This document shows, in pieces, positions 16,940 to 24,927 of a stretch of DNA of 64,000 bases. Within the stretch, counting starts at the first letter, position 1; each line of letters begins with the position of its first letter. Below the pieces are notes generated by a model, which saw only the letters and a list, made by a program, of their open reading frames with translations, did not search any database and was not told the DNA's origin. The position numbers were made by a program, and so were the translations under genes. Source of the DNA: Prochlorococcus sp. MIT 1307 (lineage in GTDB: Bacteria; Cyanobacteriota; Cyanobacteriia; PCC-6307; Cyanobiaceae); assembly GCF_034092395.1 (NCBI RefSeq), contig NZ_CP139301.1, forward strand, positions 1,240,001-1,304,000, written 5' to 3'.

Positions 16940-17017
16940 GGTATATTGGTGGTATATCGTCTTCTCAGTCGCTGAAAACCCAGTCATAGAAGAACTACCG
17001 GTATAAAAGTGGTATAT
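16940..17017 (+). repeat. Two GGTATA-pair motifs in module 4
   Basis: GGTATATTGGTGGTATAT at 16940-16957 and GGTATAAAAGTGGTATAT at 17000-17017, 60 bases apart. Each is preceded by CCAAAACCCAG-like sequence (AAAACCCAGTGA at 16900 and AAAACCCAGTCA at 16975). The second is identical to the pair beside argJ (17636-17653). An open frame across this area is an artefact of the repeats. Confidence 0.65.
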
Positions 17018-17167
17018 GAGCAACTCATGTAGATAACAATTAAGAAAGGATATTTCTCTTAGATAAACATCAATAAAGAAACACAATTATTTGAAGCAAT
17101 CAAAATAGAAACAAGAACAAATTACCATAAAGAGAATTCGAGACCTTTGTTGATATTTGATCAATCT

Positions 17168-17560
17168 TTAATATGTACCTGGGCAGTAAGTAGGGAAAAG
17201 TTGCTTATCTGCTGTATACCGAACAACCATGTCTATATTTTTATTATTTAGATTCTCTTGAATTTTTTGATTCAAATAATCCATATAACTTCTACCTAAA
17301 GTTTGATTAGATTGTTTTGCTCTATAGCACATAGCATTTATTGCAGTAGGACTATTTCTTATATTATTTATTTCCATATTGAGTACTTCTTGGAAACTCT
17401 TAAACCCTGGACCTGGAGATGGTAGGACAACTTTAGGAGTTACTTGTACTCGAGGCGAGGGTTGGTAAGACTTTTCTGATGGAAACAAGCGCCATAATAA
17501 AGCGATGACAAACAACGTCCAACAAACTGTCATGACAGGGTTTTGTTTTTGATCAGTCAA
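17168..17560 (-). CDS. Membrane-anchored or secreted unknown (module 4 cargo)
   Basis: 130 residues. A single hydrophobic segment at about 9-25 (VMTVCWTLFVIALLWRLF) is followed by a proline-rich linker (PSPRVQVTPKVVLPSPGPG) and a C-terminal domain of about 80 residues with two cysteines (AMCYRAKQ and FPTYCPG). The likely topology is an N-terminal anchor with the domain outside the cytoplasm. The C-terminal domain, with spaced Asn/Tyr and helical segments (SYMDYLNQKIQENL), is not one I recognise. It is the only gene between repeat copy 4 and argJ, so by the accretion model it belongs to the latest insertion. Confidence 0.65.
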   Translation of the reverse strand: MTDQKQNPVMTVCWTLFVIALLWRLFPSEKSYQPSPRVQVTPKVVLPSPGPGFKSFQEVLNMEINNIRNSPTAINAMCYRAKQSNQTLGRSYMDYLNQKIQENLNNKNIDMVVRYTADKQLFPTYCPGTY

Positions 17561-17635
17561 ATTCTCACTCGCTATTTTTTTATTTTAATGCGTCCAATAA
17601 AGAAATCTACCTAAAAAAGCACAAGCAACAAAATC

Positions 17636-17732
17636 GGTATAAAAGTGGTATATTGAAAACATTAATCCTTCAAAACCCTTTCAGCACAGGGGATCTGGGG
17701 TTACGTTGTATAATCGGCATTGATGTGTACAT
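17636..17732 (-). repeat. Functional argJ 3' end and adjacent repeat elements (attachment-site candidate)
   Basis: This unit contains the true argJ terminus (codons for YVHINADYTT, TAA at 17701-17703) and, beyond the stop, AGATCCCCTGTGCTGAAAGGG and a GGTATA pair (17636-17653). All parts have counterparts in the copy at 13765-13860. The CCCCT...AGGGG part may also act as the argJ terminator on the minus strand. Confidence 0.8.
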
Positions 17733-18957
17733 ATTCCTCTGATAAATCACACCCCCACACCGTCGCAACTCCAAGGCCATTTCCTACTTTTAAACAAATT
17801 GATATTGAATCATCCCTCAAATACGCTCCCTCCTTACGTTCTTTCATATAAGCAGATGCTGCAGTTCGATCAAATGCCAAAGGCTCTCCATCTTGAATTA
17901 ACTGATAGGAACCAATCCACAAAGAAAGTGCCTTTTGAGGAAAATAGACTCCCGCTCTACCTGCTGCTGCAACTATCCGGCCCCAATTTGGATCACTACC
18001 ATGAATAGCTGTCTTAACTAAAGCAGAGCTACAAATAGTACGAGCAATTATGCGAGCCTCAGAATCAGTCTCAGTACCAAGGATTTTGACCTCTAATAAA
18101 CAATTAGCTCCTTCACCATCTCTCGCAATTGCCCTAGCTAAATATTGTGATGTTAATGTTAATCCAACTTCCAAAGTCTCTAAATGCTCACGAGGCAATG
18201 GAGAGCCAGCCGCAAAAGCAAGGAAAGCATCATTAGTACTAGTGTCTCCATCAACAGTTATCGAATTAAAGGACCGGTCGACCACTCTTTCTATCATTGC
18301 CGACCACAAATCTGAAGAGATCCCTACATCACAACTAAGGTAACCGAGCATTGTCGCCATATTGGGATGAATCATGCCAGATCCTTTAGCCATACCCCCA
18401 ATTCGTACACATCGACCATCTAAATAGGCTTCATAAGCAATTTGCTTCTCTACTAAATCAGTAGTCAATATGGCATTAGCAGCGGCAGAGCCCCCAAGAT
18501 CACTCAGCTCTTGCACAAGCCTCTCTAGGCCTAAAAGTAAGGTCTCAAGAGGTATTGATTCACCTATGACACCAGTCGAGCAAATCAAAACCTCTTCTGA
18601 CGTCACCCCAAGCAGCTCAGCAAGAGCATCGGTTGCACGCACACTATCTATCAAGCCACGTTTGCCAGTACAAGCATTTGCTTGCCCTGAATTAATTAAA
18701 ACGGCTCGTGCATGTCCAAGATTTGCCTTCAAACGATCAATACATAGATCAATGCAAGCAGCTCGCACAAAAGACTTGGTAAAAGTTCCTGCACAAACAG
18801 CACCCTCAGGAGCAAGCAATAAAGCCAAATCTGGTTTGCCTGAAGTTTTCAAGCCTGCTTTAATACCAGACGCTTTAAAACCACTGGGAGTAGTTATTCC
18901 ACCGGAGATGGGAGACCATAAAGAAGTGGTGGAATGGCTCAAATTTTCCAAAAGCAA
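17701..18957 (-). CDS. argJ: Bifunctional ornithine acetyltransferase / N-acetylglutamate synthase
   Basis: ArgJ moves the acetyl group from N-acetylornithine to glutamate and so recycles it in arginine synthesis. The 418-residue protein is normal length; the self-cleavage region KGSGMIHPNMATMLGY carries the nucleophilic threonine, and the C-terminus is the family's invariant INADYTT. The start is a TTG at 18957, backed by AAGGAAGG six bases upstream on the minus strand. The gene is head-to-head with coaE and its ribosome-binding site lies in the coaE leader or 5' coding region. The 3' end is the apparent target of repeated insertions. The coding sequence itself is intact, so insertions preserved function. 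Confidence 0.96.
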   Translation of the reverse strand: MLLENLSHSTTSLWSPISGGITTPSGFKASGIKAGLKTSGKPDLALLLAPEGAVCAGTFTKSFVRAACIDLCIDRLKANLGHARAVLINSGQANACTGKRGLIDSVRATDALAELLGVTSEEVLICSTGVIGESIPLETLLLGLERLVQELSDLGGSAAANAILTTDLVEKQIAYEAYLDGRCVRIGGMAKGSGMIHPNMATMLGYLSCDVGISSDLWSAMIERVVDRSFNSITVDGDTSTNDAFLAFAAGSPLPREHLETLEVGLTLTSQYLARAIARDGEGANCLLEVKILGTETDSEARIIARTICSSALVKTAIHGSDPNWGRIVAAAGRAGVYFPQKALSLWIGSYQLIQDGEPLAFDRTAASAYMKERKEGAYLRDDSISICLKVGNGLGVATVWGCDLSEEYVHINADYTT

Positions 18958-18981
18958 CTGAATCCTTCCTTATCCTGCGCC

Positions 18982-19620
18982 ATGATCGGCGAAATTCACA
19001 ATCAAAAATCTCTACATCGATGGAATGGGCCACAGCGGCGCATCGGAATCACAGGAGGTATCGCAAGCGGAAAAAGCAGTGTTGGAAAATATCTCAAAGA
19101 AATAAAAGGCTTTCCAATTCTTGATGCAGATTTATATGCACACAATGCCCTAGCCCCTGGGAAAACCCCGACCAGGGTGATCTTAGAGCGGTATGGCAAT
19201 GCAGTAGCAGGTCAAATACAAAACCATCAACCAAGCATTAATCGTTCAGCGTTAAGCAAAATTATTTTTAGCGATCCAAATGAACGTCTTTGGATTGAAG
19301 AGCTAATACATCCAATAGTACATATGCACTTTACTAAAGAACTAGAAAGAATGAAAAACTCTCCTGTTATTGTCTTAATAGTTCCACTATTATTTGAAGC
19401 AGGATTTAATAATCTTTGCAGTGAAGTTTGGGTCATCAATTGCACAACCGATCAACAATGCTTAAGGCTGCAGAAACGAGAGGGAATTAGTAGTGATGAA
19501 GCCCTAAAAAGAGTTCAAAGTCAATGGCCTTTACAAGAAAAGATAGGCCTAGCTGATGTGGTCATTGACAACCAAGGAGATTTCCAAAAATGGATAGCAA
19601 AGGTAAACCAACTCTGTTAG
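18982..19620 (+). CDS. coaE: Dephospho-CoA kinase
   Basis: CoaE phosphorylates dephospho-CoA, the last step of coenzyme A synthesis. The P-loop GITGGIASGKSSVG is near the N-terminus and is followed by PILDADLYAH, IVLIVPLLFEAG and the lid-region QKREG with arginines, as in the family. I start at the ATG at 18982 (212 residues); the frame is open from 18934, which would overlap argJ further. About 20 residues before the P-loop are not conserved in type, so the true start could be later still. It converges on gatB with only six bases between stops. Confidence 0.93.
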   Translation: MIGEIHNQKSLHRWNGPQRRIGITGGIASGKSSVGKYLKEIKGFPILDADLYAHNALAPGKTPTRVILERYGNAVAGQIQNHQPSINRSALSKIIFSDPNERLWIEELIHPIVHMHFTKELERMKNSPVIVLIVPLLFEAGFNNLCSEVWVINCTTDQQCLRLQKREGISSDEALKRVQSQWPLQEKIGLADVVIDNQGDFQKWIAKVNQLC

Positions 19621-19626
19621 CAATGA

Positions 19627-21105
19627 TTAAGCCTGAAGCTTCTTACTAAGGATTTGATTTGCCAATTTAGGGTCTGCCTTTCCTCCTGTTTCTTTCATCA
19701 ATTGACCAACAAAAAAGCCCTGGAGTTTTTTCTTCCCACCACGAAAAGCTAGTACTTCATCAGGGTGAGCAGAAAGCACCTTATCGACTATCCCACTTAG
19801 AGTTTCAATATCACTAATCATTCCCAATCCTAGTTCATCAACAATTGCATTTGGTGAACCCCCTTGTTTAAGCAATTGCGGCAAAATCTCCTTCGCTATC
19901 TTTCCACTAATTTTTCCATCCTGAATCATCTGCAGCATTTCAGCTAGCTGTTCTGGTTGGAACGGCAACTGTGAATAACTCAATCGGTTTGCATTTACAT
20001 GAGCGGCTATATCTCCTGTAATCCAATTAGATGCTGCTTTAGCCTCCACACCTTTTGCTACAACACTCTCAAAATAAGTTGCCATTGACAGTTCATCCGT
20101 CAACACTCGAGCATCATAAGGCGACAGGCCTAGCTCATTTGCATAACGATGTCGTTTCGCCGCTGGCAGCTCTGGCAATTCTGCATACCAACTGTCACGC
20201 AGTTCCTTGCTCACTTCAATAGGTCCTAAATCGGGATCTGGAAAATATCTATAATCGCTACTGCCTTCTTTTGAACGCATACTCTTAGTAAGTTGCTTAC
20301 TTTCATCCCAAAGGCGAGTTTCCTGCTTAATAGATTCACCAGCCTCATAGGCCTTGATTTGACGTTGTATTTCATACTCACAAGCCTTCTGTATCGCAGA
20401 GAATGAATTCATATTCTTAATCTCTACTTTTGTCCCAAAGGGTGCATTAGGACCTGGTCTAACTGAAATGTTGACATCACAACGAAGGGAACCCTCCTGC
20501 ATGTTGCCATCGGATACTCCTAAATAACGCATAATTCGACGTACTTCTGAAGCGTACTCCGCAGCTTCCCTACCTGATCGCAAATCAGGTTTGCTAACAA
20601 TCTCAGCCAATGCAACGCCAGCTCGATTGTAATCAACTAACGAATAAGTAGAACCTGCAAGACGATCACTTCCTGCATGAACCAATTTTCCTGCATCTTC
20701 TTCCATATGCAAACGCTCAATGCCTATACGCTTTAAATAGGTCTCCTTACCCTTTTCTGCAACCTCTACTTCAATCCACCCATCTTCTGCAATAGGTTCA
20801 TCAAATTGTGAAATTTGATAATTCTTTGGTAAATCAGGGTAAAAATATTGCTTTCTATCAAATTTGCTGTGTTCTGCAATGTGCAAATTCAATGCCATAG
20901 CAGCCTTAACCGCAAATTCCAGTACCTTTGCGTTTAGTACTGGAAGAGTACCGGGAAGCCCACAAACGATAGGGTCAATATGGGTGTTGGGGTCATCACC
21001 GAAGATGGTAGAAGCTGATGTGAAAATCTTGCTATCAGTACCAAGTTGTACGTGGGTCTCCAGTCCAATTACAGGTTCCCAAGCTTTCTTAGATCCTGAC
21101 ATCAC
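19627..21105 (-). CDS. gatB: Aspartyl/glutamyl-tRNA amidotransferase subunit B
   Basis: GatB is the kinase/transfer subunit of GatCAB, which converts Glu-tRNA(Gln) (and Asp-tRNA(Asn)) to the amide in organisms without GlnRS. The 492-residue length is normal. The N-terminal GLETHVQLGTDSKIF motif, the YFYPDLPKNYQISQ block and the RCDVNISVRP block are all present, and the C-terminal YqeY-like tRNA-binding domain extends from about 340 to the end. A second ATG immediately after the first gives a one-residue shorter alternative. Partners gatA and gatC are not in this window. Confidence 0.96.
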   Translation of the reverse strand: MMSGSKKAWEPVIGLETHVQLGTDSKIFTSASTIFGDDPNTHIDPIVCGLPGTLPVLNAKVLEFAVKAAMALNLHIAEHSKFDRKQYFYPDLPKNYQISQFDEPIAEDGWIEVEVAEKGKETYLKRIGIERLHMEEDAGKLVHAGSDRLAGSTYSLVDYNRAGVALAEIVSKPDLRSGREAAEYASEVRRIMRYLGVSDGNMQEGSLRCDVNISVRPGPNAPFGTKVEIKNMNSFSAIQKACEYEIQRQIKAYEAGESIKQETRLWDESKQLTKSMRSKEGSSDYRYFPDPDLGPIEVSKELRDSWYAELPELPAAKRHRYANELGLSPYDARVLTDELSMATYFESVVAKGVEAKAASNWITGDIAAHVNANRLSYSQLPFQPEQLAEMLQMIQDGKISGKIAKEILPQLLKQGGSPNAIVDELGLGMISDIETLSGIVDKVLSAHPDEVLAFRGGKKKLQGFFVGQLMKETGGKADPKLANQILSKKLQA

Positions 21106-21192
21106 AATACAAATAGATTAATGAATCCTATGGAATAACTTGCCAGCCACAATCGATAAGCTGGACTAAAAGGCATTATAAGAACCAAAAAG

Positions 21193-22305
21193 ATGGCTTC
21201 CAGGGCCAAAGAGCCATTACTAATAATTGGTGGGGGACTCATTGGGCTAGCAGTTGCTTATGAATTAGCCAAAAGAGGACGTTGTGTCGAAATCCTTAGC
21301 CGCAGGAGAAGTGAAGCTGCCGGATTCGTTGCAGCAGGGATGCTCGCTCCGCATGCTGAAGGCCTTACAGGAAATTTACTCAAGCTAGGACAGTTGAGTC
21401 TCGATCGAATACCACAATGGGTTATAAACATAGAACAAGATAGTGGAATTAATTGCGGCCTCAAGCATTGTGGAATAGTTGTACCTTTTTGCACCCCAGA
21501 GGCAAGAGATGCACATCCCACTGCCACTTTTGGGAACAATTTGAATCGGCAAGAGTTAGAAATTGAAGTTCCTGGCATTGCACCTCAATGGCAAACAGGT
21601 CTGCTCTTCAATCAAGATGGACAAATCGACAATCGTCGTCGACTAATGCGAGCTCTAGAGAAAGCATGCGTTGGGCTAGGAGTGCATTTTCAAGAAGGTG
21701 TTGAAGTTCTTGATGTGTTGCAGAACGAAAAAGAATTTAAAGGGGTAAAGGTCCGAAACGCAGAAGGTAAATTGCAATTACTACCAGCGAAAGAAGCCGT
21801 TCTCTGCAGCGGAGCATGGAGTAAGCAAATCTTTAAGGCAATACCAATTGTCCCTGTAAAAGGCCAAATGTTATCCCTACAAGGGCCCAAAAATGCTCTG
21901 AAACGAATTCTGTTTGGACCAGGCACCTACTTAGTGCCAAGAGAAGACGGATTAATCGTAATTGGAGCTACAAGTGAAAAAAAGGCGGGTTTTCAAGAAG
22001 GCCTAACGCCTTCCGGACAGCTGCAGCTCCATCAAGGCATCACAGCTCTACTACCTGCTGCAAATCAATGGCCTCAAATGGAACGGTGGTGGGGATTCCG
22101 ACCCTGCAGTCCAGATGAAGGTCCATTATTAGGATCATCTGTTTTAAAAGGCTTATGGCTTGCAACAGGCCATCACCGCAATGGTGTACTTCTTGCTGGT
22201 ATAACAGCTGAACTGCTTGCAAAAAGTATCTGCAAAATCAAACTCAGCCGCAAGGAAAACGAGCTAATTACTCAATTTAGATGGAATAGATTTGAACAAA
22301 AATAA
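21193..22305 (+). CDS. thiO: Glycine oxidase-like FAD-dependent oxidase
   Basis: A 370-residue FAD enzyme of the D-amino-acid-oxidase family. The Rossmann motif LIIGGGLIGLAVAYELAKRG is at 10-29, the AAGMLAPHAEG segment follows, and ATGHHRNGVLLAG near the end closes the FAD site. ThiO oxidises glycine to the imine used for the thiazole ring of thiamine. Here no thiG or thiS neighbours confirm that role, so thiamine synthesis is from family knowledge. It is divergent from gatB and convergent with ndk. Confidence 0.88.
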   Translation: MASRAKEPLLIIGGGLIGLAVAYELAKRGRCVEILSRRRSEAAGFVAAGMLAPHAEGLTGNLLKLGQLSLDRIPQWVINIEQDSGINCGLKHCGIVVPFCTPEARDAHPTATFGNNLNRQELEIEVPGIAPQWQTGLLFNQDGQIDNRRRLMRALEKACVGLGVHFQEGVEVLDVLQNEKEFKGVKVRNAEGKLQLLPAKEAVLCSGAWSKQIFKAIPIVPVKGQMLSLQGPKNALKRILFGPGTYLVPREDGLIVIGATSEKKAGFQEGLTPSGQLQLHQGITALLPAANQWPQMERWWGFRPCSPDEGPLLGSSVLKGLWLATGHHRNGVLLAGITAELLAKSICKIKLSRKENELITQFRWNRFEQK

Positions 22306-22368
22306 AAACCAAAACCATAGTCAATACATACCAAGCCAACCGCAACCTATAAAGAACAGTCAGCAGAG

Positions 22369-22827
22369 TTAACTCTCAACACGCCAGCTTTGATCAGAAG
22401 GAACCCAATCATGAAGTTCTGAAGAATCGAACCAAAGACCTATCTCAAAAGCCGCCGTTTCCAAGCCATCTGATCCATGAATAACATTGCGACCAATATT
22501 TACAGCCAAATCCCCACGAATAGTTCCTGGATTGGCTTCTAAAGGTTTTGTTGCTCCAATTAGATTCCTTGCACTCGCAATCACTCCATCACCTTCCCAT
22601 ACCATTGCCACCACAGGCCCACTAGTAATGAAATCCACTAAACCTGAAAAGAAAGGACGTTCTCGATGCACTCCATAATGCCTTTCTGCTAATTCACGAC
22701 TTGGAATCAATTGTTTCAAAGCAATTAACTTGAATCCTTTACGCTCAAATCTTCCCAAAATCTCACCTATCAAGCCTCGTTGTACCCCGTCGGGCTTGAT
22801 CGCGATGAAAGTGCGTTCGGCAGCCAT
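22369..22827 (-). CDS. ndk: Nucleoside diphosphate kinase
   Basis: Ndk balances nucleoside triphosphates by transferring phosphate through a histidine. From the ATG at 22827 (MAAERTF) the protein has 152 residues, the usual size; the longer open frame to 22905 adds 26 residues not seen in the family. The active histidine is H117 in NVIHGSD, and [15 protein letters not shown] is the typical Kpn-loop region. It is divergent from speA. Confidence 0.96.
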   Translation of the reverse strand: MAAERTFIAIKPDGVQRGLIGEILGRFERKGFKLIALKQLIPSRELAERHYGVHRERPFFSGLVDFITSGPVVAMVWEGDGVIASARNLIGATKPLEANPGTIRGDLAVNIGRNVIHGSDGLETAAFEIGLWFDSSELHDWVPSDQSWRVES

Positions 22828-22974
22828 CAAATAAAACATAATAATAAAGCCATCGTCATCTGGAAGTGGCCCACTTGGCAAGTCATCAAAAGTTTGACTT
22901 GTCAAAATCCTTGGCTTTTATCTATTTCGCCTAAAGTCCAACAAATTTTCAATACTTACCCTCCGCTCTAGGTC

Positions 22975-24921
22975 TTGACGACAGACAACCTCGCGAACAA
23001 TCAAAACAATTGGACTGTCACAGACAGCTCTGGCCTCTATGGACTTGATCGTTGGGGAAATAATTATTTTTCCATCAACGAACTTGGCCATATAACAGTA
23101 AATCCAAACGGTCAGCAAAGTAGGGCACTGGACCTCATGGAGCTAGTCAAAGAACTAGAAAGCCGAAATTTGAAACTACCTCTACTCATCAGATTTGACG
23201 ATATTCTTGAAGATAGACTGACTCGATTGCATGGAGCCTTTGAGAAAGCTATTGCTCAATACCATTACAAAGGGCGATACCAAGGGGTTTTTCCCGTCAA
23301 ATGCAATCAACAAAGGTACGTAGTTGAAGAATTAATAGCATGTGGACGCCGATGGCATTTTGGATTGGAAACGGGCAGTAAAGCAGAGCTGCTAATCGCC
23401 CTTTCACTTCTTAGCGATCCAGAAGCATTACTAATTTGCAACGGTTATAAAGACAAGCGATATATAGAGACAACTATTCTTGCACGTCAACTAGGTCGTC
23501 AACCAATAGTAGTTATTGAACAAGCAGATGAGGTTGAGCGAATCATTGCAGCCAGCCAAAAACTTGGCGCAGCACCACTTATTGGCATCAGAGCAAAACT
23601 TTCCAGTCGTAGTAGCGGGCACTGGGGTAGTTCCATTGGAGAAAAAGCCAAATTTGGTCTATCAGTTCCAGAAATACTTACATCAATCAAACAATTACGC
23701 AGCTCCAACCTCCTTCATGAGGTCCGACTACTCCACTTCCATGTAGGAAGTCAGATAAACGATATTGCAGTGCTAAAAGATGCTTTACAAGAAGCTGGGC
23801 AAATTTACATCGAATTAAACCGTCTTGGTGCTCCCATGGGATACCTTGATGTTGGTGGTGGATTAGGAATCGACTACGATGGAAGTCAAACAGCTACTGA
23901 AGCCTCTACTAATTATTCTCTTCAAAACTATGCAAATGATGTAGTAGCAACAATCAAAGAATGCTGTGAAGGTAAGAACACCCCAATGCCCACATTAATA
24001 AGTGAAAGTGGGCGTGCTATCGCAAGTCACTTTTCAGTTTTGCTCTTCAACGTGCTGGGTACAGGCTCAGTTCCCGCAGAGGATCCTCCCCCGAAGCATG
24101 ACGAAGCATTAATAGTTCAGAACTTGCGTGGCACATTAAAATATATTCAAAAAATACCCAAAACTTCTGACGTAGATAGTTCAAAGCTTCAAGAAGCATG
24201 GAATGACGCAATTAAATTCAAAGATGATGCACTAACTGCTTTTCGACTCGGGTATCTAGGACTACCTGAAAGAGCGATTGCTGAACAACTTACCTGGGCT
24301 TGTGCAAAAGCCCTAGTTGAACGCCTACCTCAATGTGATTTGATTCCCGAAGAGCTCAAAACGCTTCGCTATGCACTATCAGCAACCTACTACGCAAATC
24401 TATCAATATTTCGATCAGCACCAGATACCTGGGCAATCAAACAACTCTTCCCAATCATGCCAATACACCGCCTCAATGAAAAACCAAACCAACTAGGTCA
24501 TTTTGCAGACCTTACATGTGATTCCGATGGCAAGCTTGCACGGTTTATTGATAATGGCCAAGTTAAACCACTACTAGAACTGCACAAGCTTAAAGAAGCT
24601 GAACAATATGTAATTGGTATGTTTCTTGGAGGTGCCTATCAAGAAGTGATGGGTAATCTACATAATCTATTTGGGAGCACAAACTCAGTACATCTCAGAT
24701 TATCTTATACTGGTAGTTATAAATTAGATCACGTAGTACGTGCTAATACAAAATCAGATGTTCTAGAAGCCATGGAACATGACCCTGAAGAATTACTCGA
24801 ACGGTTACGTATAGCAAGTGAAGAAGCAATCCAACATGGCAGCCTAAAAATCAGTGATGCACAACGCCTTATGGATCATCTTGAAACAAGTCTAAGGGAA
24901 AGTACATACCTACATGACTAA
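22975..24921 (+). CDS. speA: Biosynthetic arginine decarboxylase
   Basis: SpeA makes agmatine from arginine, the first step of polyamine synthesis in cyanobacteria. The 648-residue protein is normal for the biosynthetic enzyme. Lysine 109 in FPVKCNQQ is the PLP Schiff-base residue, HFHVGSQI and DVGGGLGIDYDGS are the PLP-phosphate segments, and SESGRAIASHH-like (SESGRAIASHF) follows. I use the TTG at 22975, since there is no suitable ATG before the conserved region starts. It converges on alaS with six bases between the stops. Confidence 0.95.
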   Translation: MTTDNLANNQNNWTVTDSSGLYGLDRWGNNYFSINELGHITVNPNGQQSRALDLMELVKELESRNLKLPLLIRFDDILEDRLTRLHGAFEKAIAQYHYKGRYQGVFPVKCNQQRYVVEELIACGRRWHFGLETGSKAELLIALSLLSDPEALLICNGYKDKRYIETTILARQLGRQPIVVIEQADEVERIIAASQKLGAAPLIGIRAKLSSRSSGHWGSSIGEKAKFGLSVPEILTSIKQLRSSNLLHEVRLLHFHVGSQINDIAVLKDALQEAGQIYIELNRLGAPMGYLDVGGGLGIDYDGSQTATEASTNYSLQNYANDVVATIKECCEGKNTPMPTLISESGRAIASHFSVLLFNVLGTGSVPAEDPPPKHDEALIVQNLRGTLKYIQKIPKTSDVDSSKLQEAWNDAIKFKDDALTAFRLGYLGLPERAIAEQLTWACAKALVERLPQCDLIPEELKTLRYALSATYYANLSIFRSAPDTWAIKQLFPIMPIHRLNEKPNQLGHFADLTCDSDGKLARFIDNGQVKPLLELHKLKEAEQYVIGMFLGGAYQEVMGNLHNLFGSTNSVHLRLSYTGSYKLDHVVRANTKSDVLEAMEHDPEELLERLRIASEEAIQHGSLKISDAQRLMDHLETSLRESTYLHD

Positions 24922-24927
24922 ACACAA

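Larger units (their letters stand above)
13833..17732. mobile_element. Tandem array of four small cargo modules at the argJ 3' end
   Basis: Five direct copies of the argJ 3' end (13833-13860, 15101-15120, 16180-16204, 16864-16889 and argJ itself at 17705-17732) divide 3.9 kb into four modules of about 1.27, 1.08, 0.68 and 0.84 kb. Each module holds one gene: barrel protein (-), barrel protein (+), repeat peptide (-), anchored unknown (-). Every copy still encodes INADYTT plus a stop with synonymous changes, as expected when integrating elements restore the 3' end of a target gene. Additional repeated motifs (GGTATA pairs, TCACA/GTCRCA groups, a CCCTTG hairpin) surround the copies and may bind a recombinase. 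No integrase is encoded here, so mobilisation would need one in trans. The att interpretation is strong inference; activity is unknown. Confidence 0.75.

Noticed and set aside
16853-17086. 77-codon open frame on the minus strand
   Set aside because: It runs through repeat copy 4 and two GGTATA pairs in a frame different from argJ's; its sequence is explained by the repeats.
13786-17732. CRISPR array
   Set aside because: The direct repeats are 0.7-1.3 kb apart with genes between them, and no cas genes are present. They match the end of argJ instead.
18470-18961. 163-codon open frame opposite argJ
   Set aside because: Antisense to a well-conserved gene; composition is the mirror of argJ codons.
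22828-22905. 26-residue N-terminal extension of Ndk
   Set aside because: Ndk proteins begin close to the [11 protein letters not shown] segment; the ATG at 22827 gives the normal 152 residues.
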